This document shows positions 12,230 through 24,690 of a DNA stretch of 64,000 nt, one piece after another. Each line of letters begins with the position of its first letter. The stretch's first letter is position 1. This DNA is from Zingiber officinale (taxonomy: Eukaryota; Streptophyta; Magnoliopsida; Zingiberales; Zingiberaceae): contig NC_056002.1 in the NCBI RefSeq assembly GCF_018446385.1, positions 4,203,474-4,267,473 of the forward strand, in the 5' to 3' direction. The notes beneath the pieces are model-generated. The model did no database searches. It was given only the letters and a program-made list of their open reading frames with translations, and had not been told where the DNA came from. A program made the position numbers and the translations under genes.

Positions 12230-14420
12230 AACATCAATACATGTATCAACTTGCTGGAGGCATTTTACACATTATTTTTTTATGATCCAATTGTTTGCGC
12301 CTACTATAATTGTTTATACATTTTCCCGTGTGTTTGGACGGGATCCTCACCTTCTTCCTTCTTCCAAGTTGCACAAGGCAATTAGTGGTAAAACAATACA
12401 TTCTTGTCCATCTATTGGCCAATATTGTTTACTTCTACATGGATAGATATGATCCATGTAAGCACTTTTCCAAGTTTCAAATAAAAAATAATGCTCACAA
12501 TACTTATACAGATCCATGTTCCTGTATAAACACACTGCCATAACGTGTGAGCAAGGAAGCCCTGAAATCTAAAACTCACCGCAATCACATTTACAAAACT
12601 CCATGCCAACTATATAGGATGATGATGAAGTTTGTACCTCTATTTCTATTCTGGTATGTGGATAAACCGTGAAGTACCCAATTTTTTGTCTCCTAGTGTC
12701 AATCTCCTTCATAGCTAATGGTGTCACTACTAATGCAAAATTAGCCACTTACTCCCTACGGTTATAAAATCATTGAGCAACCTTTCTCCTTGTGTTGTTT
12801 ATTAGTACTATAATTGGGAGTTCTCGAATTTTCTTGAACAATGCATTCATGCTTTCAGAATAATTCGTTGTTAACATTGAGTACCTTCTACCAAGGAAAT
12901 GTGCATTTGCCCGTTTTGTAGGTTCTATATTTTGAAGCTTTTATAAACATCTACATGTGTCTCTGGCATAGTCTGCATGATTTGATCAGATTATGAAATT
13001 GTATTTTCTCTAGATGCAACCTAAAACAATCCTAATCGAGGTCTATCATGAGTATCTGTAACCATATTACAAGATAGGTGATGACAACATAATCCATGGT
13101 AAGCAGTAGGGTAAACTCTACTCTTTGTATATAATATTCCACGATGTTTATCGGATATAATTGCCATATTTGATGAATCAACTGTAAGAAATATCTTTAA
13201 ATGATTTAAAATCACTCTCATATAGAGTCACACTCAATCTCAGCAATTGTAAAGCCAACTAGAAGCAAATTCCCATTACCATCTACTATTGTGATCATTA
13301 ATAATACACCAGGATACTTGTCCCTTAGGTGTGTTGTATCAGTTCCAATTAATTTATAAAAATATGTTCAAAAAACTCTTCTACATACACCAAAAGTCCA
13401 AAAACAACGTTCAAATTTATCACTATTTCTTTTCAATGCAACGTACGTATCTAGGTCTCTATATTTTAGCTCACAAAATAGTTTAGGGAGATCACCATAA
13501 TCCTTATCAAAATCACCTACCACCTTATTTATAGCTTTTACACATGCATAATATACCTTTTGATATGATATATTCACTCCAAATCGTGATTTCATCTCAT
13601 TCTGAATATTTATGGGTTTATAGTCTTCTGATGCCAAAAAATGGCTTTCAACCTGATAAGCTATAAATAAAGATGTGCATGCAAGATGATCAGCTATTGT
13701 CATACTAAGACCACACTAATGATGCTCTAAATATTTTGTAACCATGAACTCAATATGTCGCCTTGCAATAATTGTCCATGTGCAATTTTCTTCATCACAG
13801 ATTGCTTTAACTCTATTCTTCCCGGTGTCCTTTATTTTGTATGTGAAGCGTCTGTTTATAGTATATTTAGCAAGTGCATCTTTAAAATATTTTTACATTG
13901 CATATACCTACAATAAGAATTTATATATGTTTATGTTAGTACTATTGAAATTGAGTTGAGTTAATGTTATGAAAGTTAAAAAAAAAATGTTACTTGACCA
14001 ACACAAAATTTCTCAACAAACTCATTTACTTCTTTCATTAGCAATGGAACAAGTCTTGTGTTCATTTCATATGCATCTTCAGCTAATGGAAACTACTTTT
14101 CAAGGTCGCTATATTCGTTAAAGTTGACTGACTAATCTAATAATATTGCATATCATTTGCTAAGAATTCATCCTCGGAGACATCCCTTTCAATTTCTTCT
14201 TCCATTCTATTGTCATTATTTTCTTGTTCAATTCACGTATCTTCAAAGAGTTCTTCCAATACTATATTCGTATGTACTGGGTCATTCTCAATACTAGGAG
14301 CTTATTTATTCAAATTTAAGTTGTAATTAATAATCTCTCCAATATGAATCATAATACTAGAGAAAGTTGAAGGTGTCATATTGTCAATACTTATATTTAT
14401 ATATATTTGGAGTAATACTT
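12230..14420 (-). pseudogene. Decayed Mutator-like (MULE) transposase
   Basis: Read on the minus strand, the pieces appear in MuDR order. From 14330 to 13990 there is an acidic leader. Near 13860-13745 is a MuDR-type domain ('VKAICDEENCTWTIIARR'). At 13703-13368 is 'IQNEMKSRFGVNISYQKVYY' and the following helix. At 13365-13225 is the catalytic-core strand 'LRDKYPGVLLMITIVDGNG'. At 13221-13021 are 'ISDKHRGI' and the 'H..CCHHLSCN' motif. Near 12890-12760 is 'RRYSMLTTNYSESMNALF'. At 12640-12345 is a SWIM-type zinc finger region ('CKCDCGEF', 'GLPCSHVMAV'). Stops and frame changes separate the pieces, so it is not functional. Terminal inverted repeats were not identified. Confidence 0.75.
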
Positions 14421-15505
14421 ATATTTGGGTTCTCTGATTGTGATTCCACAGTCTGTATCATAACTGAGGTACTTCGTCAGAAATTAGATCATCCCTTCAT
14501 TGATACAATAAAAAAATAATTATATTGTGAAAAAAAATTGTATCAACATTGTAAATTTTTTAAAAACACAATAGTCAGATGGAGGAAATGGAAAGATCAT
14601 AATATTAGCTTTATTATAATACCTTTTGGGATTTTTCTTTTTTTAGAAAGAATTAACTTTTAGAATAAAAACCACTAGGTTTTAGATCCATAAGATAAAT
14701 GTTAACACTAATAAGAAAAAAAAATATCTATAAAATTTGTAATGTTAATCTTCATACAAATTTATAAATTAAATAGTGAAAAAAAAAATCTAAAATCTAG
14801 TGGAAGAAAACATACATGTCTCTAATCAGAGTGAAAAGCTTTGGCCACAGTAGAGTGGTTTTAGAAACGACTGGTGCTTTGGAGTTTTTCTGAATTGCTT
14901 GATTTTTGGAGTAGTGAGTCGACATCGAGAGTTTTAGAATTGATCGGACAGTAATCGACATCAAATCAAATCTCATACTTCAAATTTAAAGATGTTTCGC
15001 TCAGCCGAAAGATTTGAGCAATGACCAACAAAAGAACAGAGCCGGTTAGGACATCGATGGTCAGGAGGGGATGTTCGTTCGTCTTCATTGACTTGTCATT
15101 GAAAACCGTAGGAAACTTGCCTTATATGGTCGAAAAAAGGCGCGTCGCAGACGGTCATAATAAGGTTTAGGTTTCCTCTCCGCCTTTTTGAAGGACCAAG
15201 CCACACCGTTGCCAGAAGAGAATTTTGCTTTGGACGGACACCGGGAAGAAAATGAGCATGGTTTGGATACACATACTTGTTCGGAAGGACGCCACTGCCA
15301 CGAGGAATACATGGAAGGGTAATATCAGCATAACATACATAATTTAATCAGTTATAAAGTACCCTACTTGAAAATGAGTATTTGATAAACTTAATTATGG
15401 GTTCGGTAAAAACCTAATGCAATCTATGTTATTTATTATTATTAATATTATTAATAATTTAATTAATTGGGCGAAGGCCGACTGCGATCTATAACCGAAT
15501 CATGG
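14421..15505. other. Intergenic stretch without a recognised gene
   Basis: AT-rich to about 14900. The open frame at 15085-15312 (minus) has no recognisable domain. This stretch should contain the promoter of the 15.5 kb gene. A TATAAA at about 15353 is possible but weak. Confidence 0.4.
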
Positions 15506-18500
15506 ATGCTTCGCGACCTTTTGCTCCTCCCACCGCCGCCGTTTCTCCGTCCCATGTCTCTCCTCCCCCGCCTCCGCATAGGCGTCCCCTTTACGTTCGG
15601 CCCTAGCCGCCGCGCTCTCACCGTCCTTGCCACCGCCGCCTGGCAGGGAGCAGCCACTTGGACCCCGGCGCCCATCAGCCTCGTCGCGCCTGCCGACGCT
15701 GACGCCACCCTCTTCCACGTCGCGGTCGACGTCTCCGACTCCCCCGATCTCGCCTTCTCCTTCACCTCCCCGGGCCAGTACCTCCAGCTCCGCGTTCCTG
15801 ACGCTAAAAAGCCGGTCTTTCTCGCCATCGCGTCACCGCCCTACTTTGCTGTCTCTCGTGGCGAGTTCCAGTTTCTCGTGAAGAGGTTCCCCGGGTCCAC
15901 CGCCGATCTTTTATGTGGACTTGAGAGGGGCGATGTCGTCGAGCTGAGTGAAGTCATGGGTAGGGGATTTCCAATAGAGCGCATCTCATCCCCTGACGCC
16001 TTCCCCACCGTCCTCATATTTGCCACCGGATCTGGAATTAGGTAGGCTTCCATGTTGTAATTATGATCACTCTTTTTTTTTATCTGTATAAATTTGACGT
16101 AATTTTCTTGAGACGCTGATGTTTGAGGTGAAAATCCTTTGTCCGCGAATCTGTTTTTTTAAACAGAAGCAGGATTTGGTTGTACTGGTACATTTCCTTG
16201 CCCAAATTTTGGCACCAAAATAGAACAAAAGCCTCGTTTGTGCAATATCCAACATAATTGGTCTCAACAACTAAATTGTTTAATTTTTTTTGCTGCAAAA
16301 GAGGACCATTTTCCTTTGCTGACTGTGTGACCATACGGTTAATTTATTTAATTCTGTCAAGATCCTGGAGAATAAAAATATATTTCTTTTATTATCATTT
16401 TAGTTGACATAGTTCTTATTGAAGTTGTAAATAGATTCCTGAATCCTGGTTATTTGAGTCTTGAGGAGCTTCTTGTTTTGCTGTTTACTGAATAACGATG
16501 CTAGTGAAGATAATGTTGACTGGAGACAGACAACTGCTACTGAAGTTGAACTAGTTTTGTCTGTGAGTTTCACTAGAGTAATGTCAATGAATAATGAAAT
16601 TGAAGCACCTAGGTCAAATGAAGCTACTTTGGGTCTATGCTAATTGGATTTTCATATATTCCCAACTTAATTTAGATGGAATAGACTGAGCACTCATTTC
16701 AATTGACTACTGATTTGTGCTTCTTAGGCCAACATTCCTTCAATCAGTCAAAGCATCAGATCCATGATCTTTAGTATTCCTATTTTACAAAGATTTGTTT
16801 TCCGGGTAGCACCATCTCTCTCTAAGTTTTCTTGTTATTCTTGTTATTTTCACAATTAGTATTTGCTTCATACTAGCAAATAAAAGGAAAACTAATCATC
16901 TCTCCCTTTATTTTACTTACAAGCAAATAGGCTTTTCAGTTTCAATAGATCATTTGTTTGTGTGATAGAGGATGTCAAGTTTAACTATGTTATCTTATGA
17001 GGCCTCGCAGGATCGATTGTCATACTACTTCATTATAATGATTACGACACAAAATGATCCAACATGACATGAGTATGATGACATCAACACTCTGTTATGT
17101 AAATTTGTATTTTTAGAAAATTTAACTAATTTTCTTTAAATTGAATTTGATCATTTTCATTATCTACATTATACAAATTACTTTTTGTAGAAATTTTAAC
17201 TTATCATGTGTTGCTTTGCCTCGGTCAATATTGAAACGAAATAACAGTACATGATCATAACACAATAATATAAGTTGTTAGCCTTAATTATTCTCACATT
17301 TTTTTCCTTATTTGTCATTTTTCAACGTGCTGAAGATATCATTCATAGTATAAAGGTTAGATGCGTAAAATAGAAAGGAAAATGTCAGGTGCAATTGACC
17401 AAATGTTTTTCTGGTTGCTTGGTGTATTCCTTCTCTAGGACAGACAGTGTCCAACCTTCCTTGGTGGGTGCAATGGTTATATTCACCCAAATTAGTAGGT
17501 AAAAAGTGTTGGCTAGACATATAAAAATTTAAACATTCTTTTTTAAAAAAAGTGAGATTAGTGGGAGATAAAATAGAAATGTCATAATTCCAAGTGGTTA
17601 GTAGATGACAGAATATTATAAGAATAAATTATGTTGCCATAAAATAAGAGAAAATAGATTTCATAGTTTGATAAGATGAATCAATTATATTAGTTGTAGG
17701 TATTCAGGAGTCAAACTCTCCTCATTATTATAAAATATATATGTGTGTGTGTGATTATTTTCTCATTACGAAGTTCTTTACTTTATTTGTTCAATCATTA
17801 TCTTGATAAGGATTTTCTATGACACCGATCAGAAACAATTCTGGTGGACAGTAAAGGTTGCCACCTTTGTCTGTAGAAATCTGCATAGATGCTATAATAT
17901 GTTACCATCTTATGTCAATAATTTAGCAAGTTTGAATTGTTTGTTGATGTCTTTATCTTATTTGAACCATTGGTGACAGTCCCATCCGTTCACTTATCGA
18001 GTCATGTTTCAATACAAATGAAAGATCAGATGTGAGACTTTACTATGGCATTAGAAACCTTCAGAGGATGGCTTATCAGGTCTGAATTATGAGTTCCATT
18101 GTTCAACCTAGGCTTCTCTTATTGAAGAAATTGAATATGATTCTTTTTTTGCTTTTCTATAGGACAGGTTCAAGGATTGGGAATCAAGTGGAGTTAAAAT
18201 AATACCTGTTTTATCACAACCTGATGAAAGATGGAGTGGTGAAAGAGGATATGTACAGGTAACTCATAGAACCTATTAGTTTATTCTTTATGAATTATTT
18301 ACTTTGTGCCAACATTTTCTTGTGACATTTTGCAGGCAGCTTTTTCAAGAGATAAAAGGATACTAAATCCTTTGTCAACTGGCGCTGTACTTTGTGGGCA
18401 CAGACAAATGGCAGAGGTATGATTTTCTGAGATACTATCAAATTCATAGGCAAAATGATCCTAATAATTGTTAATTGTGTGTGAATATGATTGATGTAAT

Positions 18501-19321
18501 TATAATGGGGTTGGTGTTGCAAGTTTATTTACAGGGGAAGGTGTCAAATCTATGGGAGGTGGATGAATTTCTTATTATATATTTTTGTATTGATTTTATG
18601 CATCAATGTTTTATTCATTTATAATTTAATTTAATAATTTCCTATTTTCATTACATCATATTATTTTTTAAAAAAAAAAAATTATGTTGATTCAGCTATA
18701 AATACTTTATAAATGCACAGTATAGAAATTTTCTTTTTTAAATGAATTGATTGGTCTTTGTTTCATCCACTTGTCTTTTGAAATATTACTTGACAGATTT
18801 TTAGCTAGTTCATACCAAGAAATAGGCTGCTTAGTGCAATTGTTTCTACCCAATTTTAGTATTCCATCACATGGAGTGTCAACAGATTTATTTGTCGTGC
18901 AGTTTCTTAATGTAATTTTACATTTAGCCATTCAATTTAGGCCAAGCTTAAGATAAGGATGTTCTCTTGGATAAATTTAAGATGCTACATGACATCAGAC
19001 TTGCGGCCAAAGCTATCTCGACTTCATTAAAGAAATTAAATTGTCTAGAATACACATTCTATTGTGGACCTGTTTACTTGAAGATTATATTGTCTATGGA
19101 TTGTGTTATCAATGCTATCTGATATACTAGATGAAGCCGAGCTTCTGAACAAACTTCCTTTCAACTAATGCCTTTACTTCAAGCTTTTCTTGATTACTTT
19201 TCTATACAAAACACAGGTCAGAACTTGATGTCTCTGCATACATTTGTTCTTTATGTAGGATGTTACATCGGAGCTCGTCGCTAGTGGTGTATCAAACGAA
19301 AAAATCTTGATGAACATCTAA
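15506..19321 (+). CDS. Plastid-type FAD/NAD(P)-binding oxidoreductase, pKIWI502-like (5 exons, 291 aa)
   Basis: Exons are 15506-16041, 17980-18079, 18163-18258, 18336-18416 and 19259-19321, all with GT-AG introns and a continuous frame (876 bases with stop). The start is the ATG at 15506; an ATG at 15502 is out of frame. The first ~45 residues are rich in Leu, Pro, Arg and Ala and look like a chloroplast transit peptide. Next comes a ferredoxin-reductase-like FAD domain ('SFTSPGQYLQLRVP', 'ELSEVMGRGFPIE'). The NAD(P)-binding loop 'FATGSGISPIRSLIE' is formed across the exon 1-2 junction. The C-terminal part has 'LCGHRQMAE' and ends 'EKILMNI'. Family members are annotated as 'fruit protein pKIWI502' and their substrate is not established. 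Exon 1 is very GC-rich while intron 1 is 1.9 kb of AT-rich DNA. The family assignment is from memory of these motifs. Confidence 0.88.
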
Positions 19322-20130
19322 CCTCTTTCTTTTTTGTTGTTGTAGCGTAAGCACATGATCAACTGTATTCTTTTGATATCAGATGCTGTGATCGTCTGAT
19401 TGAACATGAAGTAGAAAATAAGTTATTACAATTTTTCCCACCTCATTACATGTATCAAATCGATGGTTCCTCATTGCCGGGGACATGTACTGAATGATTA
19501 TAGAAGTTTCTTTTGTCAATCATAATCTGTCAGCTCGGGAAAAAAAAAGACATTCTTGTGCAAGGATGAATGATAATATTGAATTTCCACTACAGTTTAT
19601 TACACCCATATTGTTGATTTAATTAATACCAACTCAATTTTGAAAATTATCAAATGCCGTTCTACATTCTTCGCACTTTACTCTGGACAATGTATAAATA
19701 TGTTCTTAATTATATCTGATCTTATTTGGTTTATAATATATAAATATAAAGTAATTATATTTTATAAAATTAACATAAAAAATGAGAACATCGTAATCAA
19801 GTTCTTTTTGAAACAGCTGTGGATTAGCTGAACTTTATATAAACTAAAACTCGAACCAAATTAGTCATTCCTCTCCTCGCTAACTGCCTACTTAAAAGCT
19901 GCTCTACCCAAAATTTCTCTGATCAGATTATGCTCTCTAATCATTAGTCTGTGCTGCCAACTTGCTGCCAGAGCCTACCTACAGCAAATCTTCGGACTAC
20001 AATAAATTTAACACACCCATTCAAATCAATTGCCTAAAGGATTCCCCCTAATCATTAAGCTAACTTCTCTTCTTTCTTGCCAACCCAACAACCACTGCCC
20101 ACTGTTCAACTCATATCCAATTCTGCAAAT

Positions 20131-20132
<2 letters not shown>
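19322..20132. other. 3' flank of the oxidoreductase gene and spacer
   Basis: AT-rich, with no gene seen. It should hold the 3' UTR and poly(A) region of the 15.5-19.3 kb gene and the upstream region of the DUF4228 gene. Confidence 0.4.

Positions 20133-20179
<47 letters not shown>
20133..20179. repeat. (AG)n microsatellite
   Basis: About 47 bases of perfect AG, roughly 255 bases upstream of the DUF4228 start codon. It is likely in the promoter or 5' leader. Confidence 0.95.
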
Positions 20180-20182
<3 letters not shown>

Positions 20183-20433
20183 ATTTTAAATTGTATCAGG
20201 AACTGTAATCCCCCAGTTGCAAATCCCTGCAGCCAAAAATGCAACGGTTTTAAATTGTTTTTTTTCATCTCTTTGTTTCCATGCATGACCTAATCCCATG
20301 TGCAGCCTCTGTTAGTTTTATTCGTATATCAAGAGCGACCCCTTGACAAATTCCTAGAGCTTGCGCTTTTTAAAGCCCCCCGTCGCCTTCCACTTCACCA
20401 GCATCCTCCAAGTCGGACGTCCTCGTCGCGGCC

Positions 20434-20889
20434 ATGGGGAACGCCGCGTGCGCGCACTACTCCGCCTCGGCCAAGGTCATCAACGGCGCCGGAGAGATCG
20501 AGGAGTACGTTGGCCGCCGCCCGGTGCGGGCTGGCGAGGTCATGGTGGAGCACCCGGGGCAGTTTGTGTGCGACGCCGGGCGCCTCGGCGTGGGGTACCG
20601 AGTTCCGGGGCTGGCGGCGGACGAGGAGCTCGAAAGGCGGCGCCTTTACTTCTTGCTGCCGATGGACATGCTTTTCTCGGTGCTGACAGAGGAGGAGATG
20701 GAGGCGCTAGCGAGCCGGGCGGCGGCGGCCAAGAGCTACTTCGGGCGGAGGATTTTTCCGGCGTTGAGTGACTTCAGCTTGGTACGGGATGAAGTAAAGC
20801 ACGTCAGGAATGAGCCGGCGACGAGGAAGCGAACGGCGCGGCAACGGTCGTGGACCCCGGCGTTGGAAACCATTGAAGAGGTTCCCTGA
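20434..20889 (+). CDS. DUF4228 (PADRE) domain protein, 151 aa
   Basis: Single-exon, GC-rich gene. It begins MGNAACAHYS, a likely N-myristoylation signal (Gly2) with a neighbouring Cys, so membrane association is plausible. The domain follows the DUF4228 pattern: 'SAKVINGAGEIEEY' strand, 'VMVEHPGQFVCDA', then 'LYFLLPMDMLFSVLTEEEMEALA' and 'KSYFGRRIFPALSDF'. The C-terminal ~40 residues are basic (RKRTARQRSW) and end 'ALETIEEVP'. In plants this family is known mainly as stress- and pathogen-responsive proteins of unknown biochemistry, and that role is not shown here. The ATG at 20434 follows 'gcggcc' and is the first in frame. Confidence 0.88.
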   Translation: MGNAACAHYSASAKVINGAGEIEEYVGRRPVRAGEVMVEHPGQFVCDAGRLGVGYRVPGLAADEELERRRLYFLLPMDMLFSVLTEEEMEALASRAAAAKSYFGRRIFPALSDFSLVRDEVKHVRNEPATRKRTARQRSWTPALETIEEVP

Positions 20890-21889
20890 ACCATTTAAGC
20901 CAACCTTTTTTTGTGTGCTTAATTTGTACATCTCTTCCCTTCTTTTCCTGCATGGATTCTGCTCTAACATCTTTGATTGACTAAATCTGAATAATTTGAA
21001 GGCTTCATTGTTGCCTATGGGCTTTATGTAACATGAAAATTCTTATAAAGATCTTCTTGACAAATTCGGCACTCAACCAACTTTCCCAGAAAATTCTCAT
21101 CCCTCAAGATTCTCTTTTGAGCAAATTCTGAAGTTGAAGTTGAGGAATTCTGGCATCCTTTTCGAACCGAGACGAAAGACGGAATGCATCAAATCTCCAA
21201 AGGGCAGAGGAATCCCGAGAGGAAGAAGAAAGAGTAGGAGGAAGTAGGGTGGTGGTTTTATTTTGCACATATATATATACAGTGCAAACATCATTATTCT
21301 TGCAATCAATTAAGGTCGCCAAACCACTACTGATTGTTCAATGCACTTGCTAAATACGCAAGGTAAATGTGCATCTATAAATAAGCATTACAAGCAAGGT
21401 ATATACAATACGACGGTTTCAAGTTGAAGTATAGTTTTCATTAAATGAGACACAAATTTTCTCTTCATTGTTAGTTTGTTTCATGTCAAGCCCTTTTTTT
21501 AAGCAATAATTTCTTTTATAAAGATGAACTGAATGCAATATGAAGTTTTGGTGGGACATTGCTGTCTGGTTTTTAGAAAAATAAATCTGTAGGTTTTAAC
21601 CAACTACAAAGAAAGATTTTGATGGTTGACTGACTTATTTGGAATTGACAAAATTTTGTTCATATATTGATTTCTCCCCGCCTAATCACATATGATTTTT
21701 TAACCAAATTAAACTTTTAGGATTCTTCTAATTTATTGATCGAAGAGTTCTGCCGTTTCCTCTGTTTCTCTTCCACTAAACCAAAAACAAAAACAGAAAA
21801 ACACTACACAAGAGAGAAGATTTAGCGAATCAAATAATAATCGATTATGTGGAGGTTGACAGAGATTCCTTCCAACACGTTTCACGCAC
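20890..21889. other. Spacer between two convergent genes
   Basis: AT-rich. It should hold the 3' UTRs of the DUF4228 gene (+) and of the 21.9 kb gene (-). No other gene seen. Confidence 0.4.
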
Positions 21890-22300
21890 TCAATGCATCG
21901 AGAACAACAGCAGCAGAAACAACGCCACCGCCGCCGGCATGCTCAGCCCGGCCACCGCCACGGTCGCCAGCCCGACGCTGGGCCGAGCGTTCATCAACGC
22001 CGCCTGCACCATCCCCATAAACTCCGACACGTCCGATCCATATCTCTTGTAGTAGCGTCGCTCCCACTCCATCCAATCCCCCGGGGCCTCGTTAACTCTG
22101 TCGCTGTAGTTCTCCGCCATCCTCCTTTCGTGAATCCTCCTCCGCAGCGTCACCATGTTCTCGTCCACGAGCCTGCTGCCGCTGTCATCGTTCTTGAGAG
22201 CGCAAACCGCGAATCTCTTTCGCTGGAAGCGGGAGCGACCGTGAGAGCCGGAGAGGCAGTGAGTGGAGGAGACGACGAAGGCAGAAGATGCATACGCCAT
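21890..22300 (-). CDS. Unrecognised small protein with predicted plastid signal and C-terminal membrane segment (136 aa)
   Basis: Single open frame from the ATG at 22300. Residues 1-35 are rich in Ser, Ala and Arg with few acids (MAYASSAFVVSSTHCLSGSH...), like a chloroplast transit peptide. The middle is charged, with 'MVTLRRRIHERRMAE' and a Trp/Tyr cluster 'GDWMEWERRYYKRYG' around residues 73-87, which looks conserved-type rather than random. Residues ~108-133 form one hydrophobic helix ending LFLLLLFSMH. A TATA sequence lies about 41 bases upstream of the ATG. I do not recognise the family. High-GC bias and the clean frame argue that it is real. Function unknown. Confidence 0.72.
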   Translation of the reverse strand: MAYASSAFVVSSTHCLSGSHGRSRFQRKRFAVCALKNDDSGSRLVDENMVTLRRRIHERRMAENYSDRVNEAPGDWMEWERRYYKRYGSDVSEFMGMVQAALMNARPSVGLATVAVAGLSMPAAVALFLLLLFSMH

Positions 22301-22340
22301 GTATGAGGGTTTGATGGTTAAGGAAGCAACTAATGAAGCG

Positions 22341-22349
22341 TATTTATAA
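22341..22349 (-). promoter_or_regulatory. TATA box of the 21.9 kb gene
   Basis: On the minus strand it reads TTATAAATA about 41 bases 5' of the ATG, which leaves only a very short leader. Placement relative to the frame supports the start at 22300. Confidence 0.55.
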
Positions 22350-22879
22350 TGGTGGCCGGAGGAATGCAGATGCTTAAGGAGAAAGTAATCAATGAAGGAA
22401 GCGATCGAGCAAACGGAGTTACGTTGAAGGATGCAATCTCAGTACCGATAGCGGCCAATACCACGTTGCTGGTCTTCGAGTAGTGCGGAGTATCATGTCA
22501 ATTTTTCTATCATTATATTTAAAATTTACGATAAATAATTTATTTTATTAAATTTAAATAATTATTTTTTACTACACAATATATTAATTATCCTAAAAAT
22601 TTTATGGTCCTTAATTTTTTTTATTATTTTCTTCTCTTTCTTTTATTTTTTATTATTATATTTATGAAATAAATTGAAAGAAAAAAATTGAAAAGAAGGA
22701 GTGGAAGGAGAGATTAAAAAGAAATATTATTTTAATTTTAGGATAAAAATTTTATTCCTTAAATTTAAATAATCATTATTCATCAAATCTAAATTTATGT
22801 AATGGATAGGGTAATTAATGCAAAGATTTTTTAACTATTCTATCCAAAATTTAAGATAAAATCTTTAGATATGATAGTT

Positions 22880-24142
22880 GATATGAATGCACTAAACTAG
22901 TACAAATCAACATTACATTGGTGTTGGTTGTTGGTTTGCGTATATTAGCATCATATTGATGTTGGTCTTTAAAGATCAGTACTAATAGTGGTACGAATCA
23001 GCGCAAATCAGCATCACATTGGTACACGTCTTTAAAAATCAACACGAATAGTGATACAAACCAACACAACATTGGTACTAGTGTTTAAAGATCAACACCA
23101 ATAGTGGTGCAAATAAGCACAAATCAGTACCACGTTGGTGCTAGTTTGCGTAAATCAACACCACGTTGATGTTAGTCTTTAAAGATCAACACCAACAGTG
23201 ATGCAAACCAGCACAAATTAGCATCACGCCGGTATTGATTTGTGCAAACTAGCACCATCGTGGTGCTGGTTTTTAAATATCAACACCAACAGTAGTGCAA
23301 ACCAGCGCAAAACAGCACCACGTTGATACTAGTTTGCATAAATTAGCACCATGTTAGTGATGATATTTAAAGATCAGCACTAATAATGGTGCAAACTAGC
23401 ACAAATCATCACCGCATTGGTATTAGTTTGCACAAACTAGCACCAACGTGGTGTTAGTCTTTAAATATCAGCACCAATAGTGGTGCAACCAGCGTAAATC
23501 AGCACCACGTTGGTGCTATTTTGTGCAAATTAGCACCATGTTGGTGCTAGTCAACAGTGGTGCAAACTAACGTAAATCAGCACCACATTAGTGTTGATTT
23601 GTGCAAATCAACACCAACAGTGATGTAAATCAGTGTCACGTTAATGCTAGTCTTTAAAGATCAACACTAACAGTGGTGCAAACCAGCACAAATAAGCACC
23701 ACGTTGGTACTAGTTTACGTAAATCAACACCACATTAGTGTTGATTTACATAAATCAGTACCACGTTAGTGCGTAAATCAGTACCACATTGGTGTTGGTC
23801 TTGAAAGATCAACATCAACAGTGGTGCAAACCAGTGCAAATCAACACCACATTGATGTTGGGTGCTGGTTTGCACTGGTTTACACCACTGTTGGTGCTGG
23901 TCTTTAGTGCTAATCTTTAAAAACTAGCACCAATATGATGTCGGTTTATAAAAAACAACGCCAAAGTGTTGGTGTTGATTTTCATGTTGGTGTTGGTTTG
24001 TAGAAACTAGCACAAACGTGCATGCAAGAGAGAGAAAAAAATTACATGTAGATGAGAGAGAAAAATAAAAAAAATTATTTTTGGCCGCGTCAAACCATCC
24101 ATGTTGGATGTTGTCCACTGTCGCTCAAGATAAGTCACCCAG

Positions 24143-24160
<18 letters not shown>
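22880..24160. repeat. ~95 bp minisatellite of near-palindromic 'caccacgttggtg' motifs (copy 1)
   Basis: Phrases such as 'tctttaaagatcaacaccaacagtggtgcaaaccagcac' and 'aaatcagcaccacgttggtgctagtttg' recur. The 'tctttaaagatca' landmark lies near 23080, 23176, 23266, 23361 and 23459, a spacing of about 90-98 bases. Each unit holds several short inverted pairs (CACCA / TGGTG) and a direct run of 'agcacc' and 'ggtgct'. There is no coding potential. The pattern starts gradually near 22880. Confidence 0.85.
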
Positions 24161-24197
<37 letters not shown>

Positions 24198-24690
24198 CCT
24201 ATACCAATATTTTTAATGGGCTCCGTTGGAATTGTTTAGTTGTGTAATTTTAATGGTTGGAGTTGTTTAGAGTTCGTAGGGTTTTTAATAAAACCAGTCT
24301 TTTTTTGGATGTTTGTTGAGTCTTAGTGTTTTTAAAGTTAGTTTGGCTATTTGGCATTGTTTTGAGGTGTTTTTTTAGGTTTTCGAGAAACTAGATCAAT
24401 AGAGAGGATATCTTATTCTTTTATACTAATACTTTGTTTATTTCCAGTGAGCCTCACCTGTAAATGACCTCACAGTTGAACCATTGTCCCAACTATTTTT
24501 CAAAATTTTTAGACTGATAGTTTTCCTTACTTAGTCTGCACAGGACTTATCCCACAAAAGTACTATTTATTCCAGGATACATGACATCCTAAGAAGGGAT
24601 GTGAGGTTACGAGATTGTCAGATACGGTTCCTTAGATGCCCCCCTACTAACATGTGGCACTGGATAATGGGGAGACAACTAACAGTCAAA
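23241..24690. repeat. Segmental tandem duplication, first copy
   Basis: 23241-24690 (minisatellite, a CT/TA microsatellite near 24147-24200, and ~490 bases of single-copy sequence starting 'taatgggctccgttggaatt') is repeated as 24691-25293 plus 38687-39990. The second copy is interrupted by the CACTA transposon. The junction is at 'aacagtcaaactagcacc' near 24687. Confidence 0.8.

Noticed and set aside
15085-15312. 75-residue minus-strand frame upstream of the oxidoreductase gene
   Set aside because: No recognisable motif, short, and no promoter or splice context.
15463-15828. Minus-strand frame over exon 1 of the oxidoreductase gene
   Set aside because: Shadow of a GC-rich exon; low-complexity Arg/Gly sequence.
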